Part shown: one piece after another, positions 53,461 to 62,190 of the stretch
Numbering within the stretch: the stretch's first letter is position 1
How the letters are laid out: each line of letters starts with the position of its first letter
Source: Actinomyces trachealis
GTDB taxonomy: Bacteria > Actinomycetota > Actinomycetes > Actinomycetales > Actinomycetaceae
Length of the DNA stretch: 64,000 nt
NCBI RefSeq assembly: GCF_015711475.1
Contig: NZ_CP065027.1
Span: 1,302,001-1,366,000 of the forward strand
Direction of reading: 5' to 3'
The notes under the pieces: model-generated
Database searches by the model: none
What the model was told of the DNA's origin: nothing
What the model saw: only the letters and a program-made list of their open reading frames with translations
Translations under genes and position numbers: made by a program

Positions 53461-55284
53461 TCAGGGGGTCAGTGTCTCCCCTGCCGCTACCGTCCGTGAA
53501 ATCGCCGTTAGCAAAGCGTCCGCCTCGGCTTGCGTGCAGGCGACGTCCTGCGGCAGCTTCAGCCGCAGTAGGTCGGCTCGTGCTGGCAGATCCAGGACCA
53601 GGCTGGCCCAGGAGGCGGCCACAACCTGCGGGAATTGTGCGACGGCGGCTCCACGAATGGCGGCACGGGTGCCGTGCGGCGGCTGGTCGGCAGCCTGCTC
53701 GATCTCAGCGTTGGTGGTCAGGCGGCGGACGTATCCTGCAGCGTTCAGGCGCTCCGCCACTCCCCTGCCCAACCTCAGGTCAGCCCACTGGAGGTCTAGG
53801 GCGGCGACGCGCGGGTCATCCCAGCCAGTACCGGCCCGGGCGATCAGTCCTTCACAGAGCTGGAGCTTGGCGACCCACTCCACCAGTGGCGCCGCTTGGG
53901 CCAGAGCACTGGTTCGGGCAGTCGGATCAGCACCGGGCTGGTGGGCGGCGGCCAGTTGATCGAGCACGTCCAGCACCTCCGCCCACAGGCTCAGTGCGCA
54001 GGAGGTCTGCTCTCCGGCGTGGCCAGCATCCAGCCCGCCATGGTCTTCCTGGACGGCGCTGCTGATGGTCTCCAGGTAGAGGCGCTGGATCTGCAAAGCG
54101 GTGAGCGGCCCGCGTTCAGTATTGTAGGTGAAGACCAAGGCGGTGTCGTGGCTCATGGCCCAGTGCTGCTCGACGACGTCGCCCTGCACGTGCAAACCCT
54201 CCAGCACACCTAATCCCAGACCGCGCTGGTGGGCGCGCTCCAGGTACCACAGCAGCAGGTTGGTGGTGGCAACCTTGAGGTATCCGGGCACCTCCAGCAT
54301 GTTGGCGTCGCCGTTGATGACGTGGAGACGGCGCCAGCGGGTGGAATCGGCGTGGGGCTCGTCGCGGGTGTTGACGATGGGCCGGTTGAAGGTGGTTTGC
54401 AGGCCCAGTTCGCAGCCCACGTAGTCAGCGCGTTGGCTGATCTGGAAGCCGGGCTGCTCTGAGCGCTGGCCCAGGCCTACCCGTCCGGCACCAACGATAA
54501 CGGGGCGGGTGGTGAGGAACGGGATCAGTGCCGCAGCCAGTGCCGCGAACGGCAGTTCGCGGCGCACCAGGTAGTTCTCGTGGCAGCCGTAGGCGGCACC
54601 CTTGCCGTCCACGTTGTTCTTGTACAAGACGGTCTCCACGCCGTCTTGCTGCTGAGACAAGGCGGCCATGGCCCGGCGGCTAACCACCTCCCCGGCGCGG
54701 TCCCAGATGAGGGCGTTCAGGGGCGTGAGCACCTCGGGGCTGGAGTACTCGGGGTGGGCGTGGTCCACGTACAAACGTGCGCCGTTGCTTAGGACCGCAG
54801 TGGTGGCGCGAGCCAGGGCAGCTTCGGCGGCGCTCGGGCGTGGGCGTGAGCCCCACGGGTCAGGCGGCATATCCGCCAGGTCAGGCGTGGGAGATGGCGT
54901 TTCCAGGTGGCTCCCCTGGCTACTGATGGTCGGCGGCGCCGTTATGAGGGCGGGGTCATCCCCGGAGGGAGCCAGCGCGGTGGGGTCGTCAGTCAAGAGG
55001 CTGGGGTGGGCGGCGGCGCGGTCCAAGTGTCCGCCGCGCTGGTCCGCCAGTGGATCCTCCGTCTCATAGTCCCAGCGGACGGCGGGGGCCGAGGCGCCGT
55101 CGGCACCTTGGAGTCCGGGGCGGCTGGTGGCGGCGTAGGCGTCAACGAGGCGGCTCGCCAGGGCTACGGGATTGGCGTAGAGGTTGCCGGGCTCCAGCAC
55201 CCCCAGCTCAGTCTCCAGGCCGACGGGGCGGCAGGCAGGGTCATGAGCCCAGGATGTTGACTTCGCAGTCCTTTGTTGACTCAT
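53461..55284 (-). CDS. dop: Pup deamidase/depupylase Dop
   Basis: Deamidates the C-terminal Gln of Pup and removes Pup from targets. About 607 residues, longer than the usual 500. PVGLETELGVLEPGNLYANP begins the catalytic fold, the Dop loop VRWDYETEDPLADQRG is present, and GARLYVDHAHPEYSSPEVLT, GAAYGCHENYLVRREL and LHVINGDANMLEVPGYLKVA are conserved. Between the Dop loop and NGARLYVDH is an extra stretch of about 60-70 residues rich in Pro, Ser and Asp. ATG 55284 has AAGGAG upstream and shares one base with the ARC stop. A small hairpin overlaps the gene end before pup. Confidence 0.95.
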   Translation of the reverse strand: MSQQRTAKSTSWAHDPACRPVGLETELGVLEPGNLYANPVALASRLVDAYAATSRPGLQGADGASAPAVRWDYETEDPLADQRGGHLDRAAAHPSLLTDDPTALAPSGDDPALITAPPTISSQGSHLETPSPTPDLADMPPDPWGSRPRPSAAEAALARATTAVLSNGARLYVDHAHPEYSSPEVLTPLNALIWDRAGEVVSRRAMAALSQQQDGVETVLYKNNVDGKGAAYGCHENYLVRRELPFAALAAALIPFLTTRPVIVGAGRVGLGQRSEQPGFQISQRADYVGCELGLQTTFNRPIVNTRDEPHADSTRWRRLHVINGDANMLEVPGYLKVATTNLLLWYLERAHQRGLGLGVLEGLHVQGDVVEQHWAMSHDTALVFTYNTERGPLTALQIQRLYLETISSAVQEDHGGLDAGHAGEQTSCALSLWAEVLDVLDQLAAAHQPGADPTARTSALAQAAPLVEWVAKLQLCEGLIARAGTGWDDPRVAALDLQWADLRLGRGVAERLNAAGYVRRLTTNAEIEQAADQPPHGTRAAIRGAAVAQFPQVVAASWASLVLDLPARADLLRLKLPQDVACTQAEADALLTAISRTVAAGETLTP

Positions 55285-56969
55285 CACTGCTCCTTGTGTC
55301 CCAGGCGGCGTACTGAGCGGATTAGCTCACCGCTGCCGCCGATCAGGCGGGCCCAGCCTTCGGCGGTGGTAGCGCCAGTGATTTCCTCGTTCTGCCGTGC
55401 CTCAGCCTGTAGGGCCGCGAGCATACGGGCGGTGGAGATGCCGCCGGGACCGCCCGCAAGCTCGTCCTTTATGGCGGCGGTCTTGGCACGAGCCACCACC
55501 CCGGCCAGCATGGCACCGGAGGCCAGGTCGGCCAGGTGTAGGCAACGGGTAGCGCCACTGGCATAGGTGACCTCCAGGACTGCCGTCTGGGGGCTGCGTC
55601 GGTACAAGGCCTGGACGGTGGCCTGGCGCATAGCGGCGACGGCGGCCTTGCGGTCCCCACCGGCTGCGGCCAGCTCGGCCGGGTCCAAAGGGAGGTCAAG
55701 GGTCAGGTGCTTGGCCAGGACCTCCTGCGCACCAGCCTGGTCAGGCCGACCGATGCGGATCTTGATGTCCAGGCGGCCAGGACGCAGGAGGGCGGGGTCG
55801 ATCATGTCCTCCCGGTTGGAGGCACCGATGATGACCACGTTGCGCAGGGACTCCACGCCGTCAATCTCCGCTAGCACCTGGGGCACGATCATGGTCTCCA
55901 CATCTGAGGAGACGCCGGTGCCACGGGTACGGAAGAGAGCCTCCATCTCGTCAAAGAAGATGACCACGGGGCGGTCCTCGGCGGCCACCTTGCGGGCTTG
56001 CTCGAAGATTGCCCGGATCTGCCGTTCGGTCTCTCCCACGAACTTGCTGAGCAGCTCGGGGCCCTTGATATTCAGGAATGCGGCGCCGTGCGCAGAACCA
56101 CCTGAGCGGGCTAGTGAGGTGGCCACGGCTTTAGCGATGAGGGTTTTGCCGCAGCCGGGCGGGCCGTAGAGGAGCACCCCTTTGGGGGCACACAGCCCGT
56201 AGGTGCGGTAGAGGTCAGGGTACGTGAAGGGAAGCTCCAGGGCGTCACGGATCTGGGCGATCTGCTCCCCCAGGCCACCGATGTCCTCCCAGGAGATCTG
56301 CGGGGTCTCGGCCACCACCAGCTGCTCCACGCTGGTGCGTTCCACTTTGGCTAGGGCCACCTCGGCCCGCAGGTCTGCGGCGAGAGTGTCTCCGGGGCGC
56401 AACGCCATTGGGTCCAGGTTGGTGGCCAGGCGGAGGATCCGGGTGGCGTTTGAGCCGGTTGTCACCAGGGCGCGGGGCCCGGCCGCATGATCAGAAACGA
56501 CCTCGTCCAGGGTCACGGCCTCTCCGGTGTCTAGGGCGGGCTGGGTGCCAACCACGAGCATTTGGTCGTTTACGGCCACGCGCGCACCCACCTGCAGTCT
56601 GGCAGGGTCCAGGGCGGAGTGGATGGTCAGGCGCATGGCGCGGCCAGCCAGGTTCACCTCCACGTCCTGGGCAGTGACCTGCCCGGTCTCGTCCTGGTGG
56701 CGGGGGGCAGGTGGGGCGGTGACGGTGCCGAATGTCAGGGGCGGCAGGGTCATAGCGTCCAGCTGGGCCCCGAGTTCTTTTATGCGGGCGCGGGCAGCGG
56801 TCAGTGCCGCCGCGAGGCGCTCGTTCTTTTCCGCAAGACTGACGGCCTGGGCCCGTGCCTCCCGCAGTTGGTGGCTGGTAAAGGAGGCTGCGGGCAGGCC
56901 CAGAGGTGTGTGCGCTGTGCTCGCGGCTGGGTTGGTGGCGCCGTCGTCCTGCTGCTGGGACTCAGTCAT
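55284..56969 (-). CDS. arc: Mpa/ARC-type AAA ATPase
   Basis: Ring-forming unfoldase that recognises pupylated proteins. 561 residues: an N-terminal coiled coil (about 30-75), an OB-type interdomain, then the AAA module with GPPGCGKTLIAKAVATSL, VIFFDEMEALFRTRGTG and the Arg fingers. The C-terminus ends IRSVRRLGHKEQ and lacks the GQYL tail by which Mpa docks onto the 20S proteasome. The start is ATG 56969 (MTESQQQDDG). It overlaps the end of trmI by 8 bases, so trmI-arc-dop-pup-pafA are tightly linked. Confidence 0.95.
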   Translation of the reverse strand: MTESQQQDDGATNPAASTAHTPLGLPAASFTSHQLREARAQAVSLAEKNERLAAALTAARARIKELGAQLDAMTLPPLTFGTVTAPPAPRHQDETGQVTAQDVEVNLAGRAMRLTIHSALDPARLQVGARVAVNDQMLVVGTQPALDTGEAVTLDEVVSDHAAGPRALVTTGSNATRILRLATNLDPMALRPGDTLAADLRAEVALAKVERTSVEQLVVAETPQISWEDIGGLGEQIAQIRDALELPFTYPDLYRTYGLCAPKGVLLYGPPGCGKTLIAKAVATSLARSGGSAHGAAFLNIKGPELLSKFVGETERQIRAIFEQARKVAAEDRPVVIFFDEMEALFRTRGTGVSSDVETMIVPQVLAEIDGVESLRNVVIIGASNREDMIDPALLRPGRLDIKIRIGRPDQAGAQEVLAKHLTLDLPLDPAELAAAGGDRKAAVAAMRQATVQALYRRSPQTAVLEVTYASGATRCLHLADLASGAMLAGVVARAKTAAIKDELAGGPGGISTARMLAALQAEARQNEEITGATTAEGWARLIGGSGELIRSVRRLGHKEQ

Positions 56970-58047
56970 GTACACCAGTGTCGTCACTGAGCACCGGTGT
57001 GGCATCTACCGGTTGCTTGGCGAGACTGTCACGCAGCACGCGACGCACCTTCTTGTCTGTGCTGGTGCGCTCTTTGACGTCCTCAGGCAGCCAGTATCCG
57101 CTTTCATCGTAGGCGCCCCGGGCGGGCGGGCGCTTGCGGGTGAGCGGCTGAGAGCCCGGGGCCAGGCGGCGGGCAGTGAGCAGGAAGCCGGTGTGGGCGA
57201 CCATGCGGTGATCTGGACGCACTGACAGGCCGTCCACGTTCCAGGTGCGTACCAGGGACTCCCAGGCCTCCGGCTCGGTGAACAGTCTGGAGTGGCGTAG
57301 CTGCTCCACAGTGCGGGAGAGCTGAGTGGTGGTAGCCACGTAGGCCAGGAAAACACCGCCGGGGGTCAGGGCTCGAGCGGCTTCTGCCACACAGTCCCAG
57401 GGGGCCAGCATGTCTAGGACGATCCGGTCCACGGAGGCGCTGGGCACATGATTGGCGACGACGTCGTTGAAGTCTCCGGCGCGCAGCTCCCAGGCGGGGT
57501 GGTGGCGCCCAAACCAGCAGTCCACGTTGCTGGCGGCGATCTGGGAGAAGTCGTGGCGCCGCTCAATAGACAGCAGGTGTCCGCTCTCCCCGATAGTGGA
57601 AAGAAGGTTTATGGTCAGGGCGCCGGAGCCAACGCCAGCCTCGATCACCCGGGCGCCGGGGTAGATGTCGCCCATGGCTACTACCTGCCCGGAGTCCTTG
57701 GCATAGACCACCTGCGCGCCGCGGGGCATGGACAGGACGTAGTCGGCTAGCAGAGGGCGCAGGATGAGGAGTTCATGGCCGGTGTCCGTGGTGATGACCG
57801 TGCCCTCGTCCTTGCCGACGACGTCGCGATGGTAGAAGGAGCCGCGCACCGATTGGAAATAGCCGCGGGGGTCCAGATGGAAGGTGTTCTTGGCGCCCTT
57901 GACGTCTGTGACCTGGACGCGTTCACCGTAGCGCAGGGGGCCACGCCGCCCAGCCTGTCCCAGGACCTCTTGGGTCAGGTGGCGTGGCGGGAGCCGGGGC
58001 TGGGTGGGGGCCTTAGGAGCGGGAACGGTTTCATGCTTGTCACTCAT
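56962..58047 (-). CDS. trmI: tRNA (adenine-58-N1)-methyltransferase TrmI
   Basis: SAM-dependent methylation of A58 in tRNA T loops. 361 residues. The AdoMet site VIEAGVGSGALTINLLSTIG is typical, with MPRGAQVVYAKDSGQVVAMG before it and VDRIVLDMLAPWDCVAEAAR after it. It has a basic C-terminal tail (KERTSTDKKVRRVLRDSLAK) and a Pro-rich N-terminus. It is upstream of arc, as in Mycobacterium, where the homologue Rv2118c lies near mpa and a RecB-like gene. Confidence 0.96.
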   Translation of the reverse strand: MSDKHETVPAPKAPTQPRLPPRHLTQEVLGQAGRRGPLRYGERVQVTDVKGAKNTFHLDPRGYFQSVRGSFYHRDVVGKDEGTVITTDTGHELLILRPLLADYVLSMPRGAQVVYAKDSGQVVAMGDIYPGARVIEAGVGSGALTINLLSTIGESGHLLSIERRHDFSQIAASNVDCWFGRHHPAWELRAGDFNDVVANHVPSASVDRIVLDMLAPWDCVAEAARALTPGGVFLAYVATTTQLSRTVEQLRHSRLFTEPEAWESLVRTWNVDGLSVRPDHRMVAHTGFLLTARRLAPGSQPLTRKRPPARGAYDESGYWLPEDVKERTSTDKKVRRVLRDSLAKQPVDATPVLSDDTGVHD

Positions 58048-58059
58048 TTGTGGGTGAGT

Positions 58060-58935
58060 CTAGTGAGTGGCTGCGGGGCTTGCGCCCTTACCGGGCTCCG
58101 CCTGGGTGGCCGCCAGCATCTGGGAGCCGGTGACTAGTTCCAGCCCCCTGGCTTTGAGCACGGCCAGGGAGCGGACCATGGCGCGCAGCAGCGCTTCAGT
58201 GGGCTGGGTGCGCCCGTCATGGCACAGGATCACCGAGCCGGGCCCTGCCTTCTCGGCCACCGCCTCGGCGGCTGCGGCAGAGGGGCTGTTCAGGCTCCAC
58301 AACAGCACATCCAGGTCTCGCTCGGCGGCAACCATCAGGGCGGGCGCGTCCACCCGCCCGTAGGGTGGCCGCCACAGCCGGGGCCGGGGGGCACCAGCCT
58401 CCTGGATCACAGCGATCGTGCGGTCCACAGAGTCACGCAGCTGCTCCACCTCGACGCCGTACACGTCCGTGTGTACCCAGTTGTGTACGCCTACCTCGTG
58501 CCCGGCCTGCACCTGCCGGGCCACGAGTTCGGGACGTGTCTGCACAGCCTCACCCAGCACGAAGAAGGTTGCCCGGACGTCTATCTCAGCTAGCAGGTCC
58601 AGCACCAGGGGGGTCCAGCGGGGGTCAGGGCCGTCGTCGAAGGTCACGCAGGCCAGGCGCTGTTGCGGCGGGCCTTGGAACAGGACCCGGGCCCCGAGCA
58701 GGCCTCGCTCGTTCGGGCGGGGGGCCACCCGGGCGGTGGGCTTGAGGTGGGTGTCCAGGTGGTGCGCTACTGCCGCTCCCCCACCGGCGCCAGCAACCAC
58801 TCCGGCGGTGGCTAGGGCGGCACTGCGTACGCCTACGCGCAGCAACTGGCGGCGCCCAGTCGCTGGGGTTGGTCTCGGGCAGGCCTCCTGCCGTGCGCTG
58901 TGGCCCAGTCTGGCAGCGGGGTCAGTGAGGGTCAT
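58060..58935 (-). CDS. Secreted polysaccharide deacetylase (NodB family)
   Basis: Predicted extracytoplasmic carbohydrate esterase that removes N- or O-acetyl groups from cell-wall glycans. 291 residues. N-terminus has a RRQLLRVGVR stretch before a hydrophobic helix (SAALATAGVVAGAGGGAAVA), a possible Tat-like signal or anchor. NodB motifs: VTFDDGPDPRWTP, HEVGVHNWVHTD, RLWRPPYGRVDAPA, and VILCHDG. In the fourth motif WSLNSPS replaces the common WS-V-D-x-x-DW, so the position that is Asp is Asn. The gene ends 12 bases from trmI. Confidence 0.85.
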   Translation of the reverse strand: MTLTDPAARLGHSARQEACPRPTPATGRRQLLRVGVRSAALATAGVVAGAGGGAAVAHHLDTHLKPTARVAPRPNERGLLGARVLFQGPPQQRLACVTFDDGPDPRWTPLVLDLLAEIDVRATFFVLGEAVQTRPELVARQVQAGHEVGVHNWVHTDVYGVEVEQLRDSVDRTIAVIQEAGAPRPRLWRPPYGRVDAPALMVAAERDLDVLLWSLNSPSAAAAEAVAEKAGPGSVILCHDGRTQPTEALLRAMVRSLAVLKARGLELVTGSQMLAATQAEPGKGASPAATH

Positions 58936-58979
58936 AGGCGGTACTTCTAGGATAGGCGGAAGCGGTGGGGCGCTGGGCT

Positions 58980-60095
58980 TCAGCGGGCCCCGGTGGGTAC
59001 GGCGCCAAGCACCTGGCCATGGTCAAGGAGTATAAGCCAGCGACTGACGGCACGTGCACGTTTGAGGGCCTCCGCACCGGCGGCACCATCGAGGTCGGTG
59101 GAGACGGCGGCGGCTGGCAGCACCTCGCAGGCCTGCCCAGCTGTGGCGGTCTCACCTGGGATGGGGCGGGACAGGCCAGCTTCCACCAAGCCGATGGCGT
59201 CGATAACACCCAGCAGGTCGGTGCCGTCCACTACCAGAACAGCGGAGGTGCCGTGCGCGAGTTCAGCGCGGACGGTGGCGAGAGCAGTGTCTGAAGGCAC
59301 GGGCTTGACCGGGCGCGCAAGCTTGCGCAGGTCTAGGCGGGCGGTTGCTTTAGTGCTTTTGCCTAGCTGTAGCACCTTCCAGCTGGTGGAGGCGATGGTC
59401 CAACCGACCATAACCACCAGCATTAGGTTGAAGGCGGAGGGCTGCTGCCGGTCGATCACCAGTGGGCGGACGATCCAGTACCAAGCCATACCGGCCACGA
59501 TGAGCAGCCCGCCCCAGGCCGCGATACGCTGACCGGTCTCGCGGCGTCCGGTGATTTGGTGTACCAGGGAGGCCACGGCTTGCCCACCGTCGAGGGGCAG
59601 TCCGGGCAGGATATTGAACACCGCCAAGGCAAAGTTGATCCAGCTGATCGCCCACAGGGTGAGGCTGACAGGGACAGGCATGAGGGGCAGATGGGCCAGC
59701 CAGGAGGTAGCCACCCATAATGCGGCGTTGGTGAAAGGGCCGATGACGGAGGTCAGCACATCCTTCCAGGGGGCCCAGTTAGTGGCCGGACCGAAGGTGG
59801 TGCGACCGCCGAGCAACATGAGTTCGTAGCGCACCGGCTTGCGGCCTAACACTGTGCCGGTCAGGCCGTGCGCCAGTTCATGCAGGAAGATCGAGGCCAG
59901 CACGCCAACTGCGGCCCCCATGACAACGCCGAGCACGGTGGTCACCGAACTGAAGGTGTTGCTCACTGCGGGATACCAGGAGCCAGCGATTAGCAGGCCC
60001 AACAGCATGGAGGTGGGGTCGATGACGACGGGCGCGCCGCCGATCTGCAGCAGGGTCCAGGGCTGGCGGCCAGTGGCTCGGGAGGGTGAGGTCAT
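58980..60095 (-). CDS. Site-2 protease family protein (M50) with CBS domain
   Basis: Intramembrane zinc metalloprotease. 371 residues. The zinc motif HELAH is in IFLHELAHGLTGTVLGRKPV, and the third ligand motif is in NILPGLPLDGGQAVASLVHQ. About six membrane helices precede a C-terminal soluble part with a CBS-like domain (TSAVLVVDGTDLLGVIDAIG). Homologous proteins exist near the proteasome locus of mycobacteria. It is transcribed with the deacetylase; the substrate is unknown. Confidence 0.88.
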   Translation of the reverse strand: MTSPSRATGRQPWTLLQIGGAPVVIDPTSMLLGLLIAGSWYPAVSNTFSSVTTVLGVVMGAAVGVLASIFLHELAHGLTGTVLGRKPVRYELMLLGGRTTFGPATNWAPWKDVLTSVIGPFTNAALWVATSWLAHLPLMPVPVSLTLWAISWINFALAVFNILPGLPLDGGQAVASLVHQITGRRETGQRIAAWGGLLIVAGMAWYWIVRPLVIDRQQPSAFNLMLVVMVGWTIASTSWKVLQLGKSTKATARLDLRKLARPVKPVPSDTALATVRAELAHGTSAVLVVDGTDLLGVIDAIGLVEAGLSRPIPGETATAGQACEVLPAAAVSTDLDGAAGAEALKRARAVSRWLILLDHGQVLGAVPTGAR

Positions 60096-60167
60096 GGGCA
60101 GAGCCTAACGACGCTGTGGGTGAGGTGAGCAGGGGTTCGTGTCAGTGGCAGGTTGTAGCGTCTGGGC

Positions 60168-61043
60168 ATGACCCAGCAGCACCCGCCACGACCGACCGGC
60201 CCCCTGGCCCGTCCCCAGGGCGGTGCCCGGCAGACGGCCCTGTCCCCCTCCCGGGCCAAGGACTTCATGCAGTGTCCCCTGTTGTTCCGCCTGCGCACGG
60301 TGGACCGGCTGCCGGAGCCCGGCTCACTGGCCACCCATAAGGGCACGTTGGTGCACGCCGTGCTGGAGCGGCTCTTTGACCTGCCCGCCGTGGAGCGGTG
60401 CAGTGCAGCCGCCCTGGACCTGCTGCCCGGGCAGTGGGAGGACCACCAGCGCCGCCACCCGGAGGTACTGACCCTCTTTGCGGAGCCGGGGCAGGTGGAG
60501 CCCTGGCTGGCTGAAGCCCGCCAGCTGCTGGAGGCCTACTTCCACCTGGAGAACCCGCGGCGTCTGGAGCCTGCTGAGCGGGAAGTGCTGGTGGAGGCCC
60601 GCACCCGGGGCGGGCTGCTGTTGCGCGGCTTCGTGGACCGGATTGACGTGGCTCCTAGCGGGGCGGTGCGGGTGGTGGACTACAAAACCGGTAAGTCACC
60701 CAGCCCGCGTTTCCAGGAGGAGGCCCTGTTCCAGATGCGCTTCTATGCGCTGGTGCTGCGCCTCCAACAGGGGCAGGCTCCAGCGCGCACCCAGCTGCTC
60801 TATCTCAAGGATGGCCGTACCCTGACCCATGACCCGCGTCCCCCGGAGTTGGAGGCGGTAGAGACCAAAGTAGAGCGGATCTGGGACGAAGTGGAGGACT
60901 GCGCCAGGTCCGGGCGGTTCCTGCCTCGGCGCTCGCGGCTGTGCGACTGGTGCGCCTTCCAGAATCGTTGCCCAGAGTTCGGGGGGCTGCCGCCTGAGGC
61001 ACCGCAGGCAGGCATCGAGCGGCTGCTGACCGCTCGGGTCTGA
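60168..61043 (+). CDS. RecB-family exonuclease (PD-(D/E)XK)
   Basis: 291-residue nuclease-domain protein, similar to the conserved actinobacterial family represented by Rv2119. SRAKDFMQCPLLFRLRTVD opens the domain, GFVDRIDVA and VRVVDYKTGKSP give the catalytic Asp and D-x-K, and LCDWCAFQNRCPEF plus the earlier Cys suggest a four-Cys Fe-S cluster like that of AddB and Cas4. Stand-alone, without helicase. It is divergent from the site-2 protease gene (gap of 72 bases). A role in DNA repair is inferred. Confidence 0.9.
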   Translation: MTQQHPPRPTGPLARPQGGARQTALSPSRAKDFMQCPLLFRLRTVDRLPEPGSLATHKGTLVHAVLERLFDLPAVERCSAAALDLLPGQWEDHQRRHPEVLTLFAEPGQVEPWLAEARQLLEAYFHLENPRRLEPAEREVLVEARTRGGLLLRGFVDRIDVAPSGAVRVVDYKTGKSPSPRFQEEALFQMRFYALVLRLQQGQAPARTQLLYLKDGRTLTHDPRPPELEAVETKVERIWDEVEDCARSGRFLPRRSRLCDWCAFQNRCPEFGGLPPEAPQAGIERLLTARV

Positions 61044-61128
61044 GGATCGGGCTTGCCTAGGCCGCACCGTCGCCCCCTAGCCGCGCGTCAAAGTGATTCT
61101 GCTGCGTCACGGGGCTTACGGTTACCGC

Positions 61129-62109
61129 ATGGAGCACAGGCGACTTACTGGCACTGGCCTGCGTGTCTCAGCCCTGGGACTGGGCACTATGACCTGGGGC
61201 CGGGACACTGATGAGGCGGAGGCACAGGAACAACTGGAGCTGTTCCTCGACGCCGGAGGCACGCTGCTGGACACCTCCGCGTCTTTTGGTGACGGTCTGA
61301 GTGAACACGTGATCGGCAAGCTCCTGCACAGTCAGGTTGACCGCCGTGAGGTGGTACTCGTCTCCAAGGCGGGGGTGCGCAACTGGCGCACCGGTGAACG
61401 CCGCTCCGTGGCTGACGCCTCTCGCGGCACCCTCCTGGATGTCCTCGACGAGTCCCTGTCCCGCTTGGGAACCGACCACCTGGACCTGTGGCTGGTGCAG
61501 ATGCCTGACCCAACCACACCCTTGGAGGAGACCGCCTCTGCCCTGTGCGCAGCGGTGGCAACTGGCCGTACCCGGTACGTGGGCATATCCAACCATCCCG
61601 TCTGGTCCACTGTGCGCATGGCTGACCTGCTGCGTGAGGGGGCGCAGGGTCCAGGTCTCGCAGCGGTGGAGGTGGAGCACTCACTGTTGTGCCGCGGCAT
61701 CGAGCGCGAGTTGATGCCTGCGGCTGATGTCCTTGGCTTCGGCGTCATTGGTTACGCCCCCTTAGGGCGGGGAGTGCTGACCGGTAAGTACCGCTCTACT
61801 ACTCCCCCGGACTCCCGGGCCGCCTCACCGCACTTGCGGGCCTACGTGGCGCCCTACCTGGGGGAGCGTCAACGGCGGATCGTGGAGGCTGTTGCGACGG
61901 CGGCAGTAGGTTTGGATCGCAAACCGGTAGAGATCGCGCTGTCCTGGGCGCGCGACGCCGTCGGCATCGCCTGTACCGTAGTGGGTGCGCGCACGCCCGC
62001 GCAGCTGCAAGGTGCCTTAGGCACGGAGGGCCTGGTGCTGCCGCCGCAGATCAGGCATGTGCTGGACGAGGTCACCGCGCCAGAACTGGGTTATCCCGAG
62101 CGGTATTAA
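61129..62109 (+). CDS. Aldo/keto reductase-like protein with altered active site
   Basis: 326-residue TIM-barrel protein of the aldo/keto reductase superfamily. GLRVSALGLGTMTWGRDTDE, VLVSKAGVRNW and the C-terminal IACTVVGARTPAQLQGALG fix the family. Of the catalytic tetrad, Asp48 and Lys80 are present, but the Tyr is Phe53 (DTSASFGDG) and the His is Gln124 (LVQMPDP). Both changes are one base from the canonical codon. The protein may have lost reductase activity or act as a binding protein. ATG 61129 starts at the conserved MEHRRLTGTG. It is co-directional with the RecB-like gene, 85 bases downstream. Confidence 0.88.
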   Translation: MEHRRLTGTGLRVSALGLGTMTWGRDTDEAEAQEQLELFLDAGGTLLDTSASFGDGLSEHVIGKLLHSQVDRREVVLVSKAGVRNWRTGERRSVADASRGTLLDVLDESLSRLGTDHLDLWLVQMPDPTTPLEETASALCAAVATGRTRYVGISNHPVWSTVRMADLLREGAQGPGLAAVEVEHSLLCRGIERELMPAADVLGFGVIGYAPLGRGVLTGKYRSTTPPDSRAASPHLRAYVAPYLGERQRRIVEAVATAAVGLDRKPVEIALSWARDAVGIACTVVGARTPAQLQGALGTEGLVLPPQIRHVLDEVTAPELGYPERY

Positions 62110-62190
62110 ACCCATCGTGCAGAATCCACAGTGCTACCCGCTGTGGCTGCCCACTGGCTGTGCACCTCGGAATTCCCTCACGAAGAGTGC

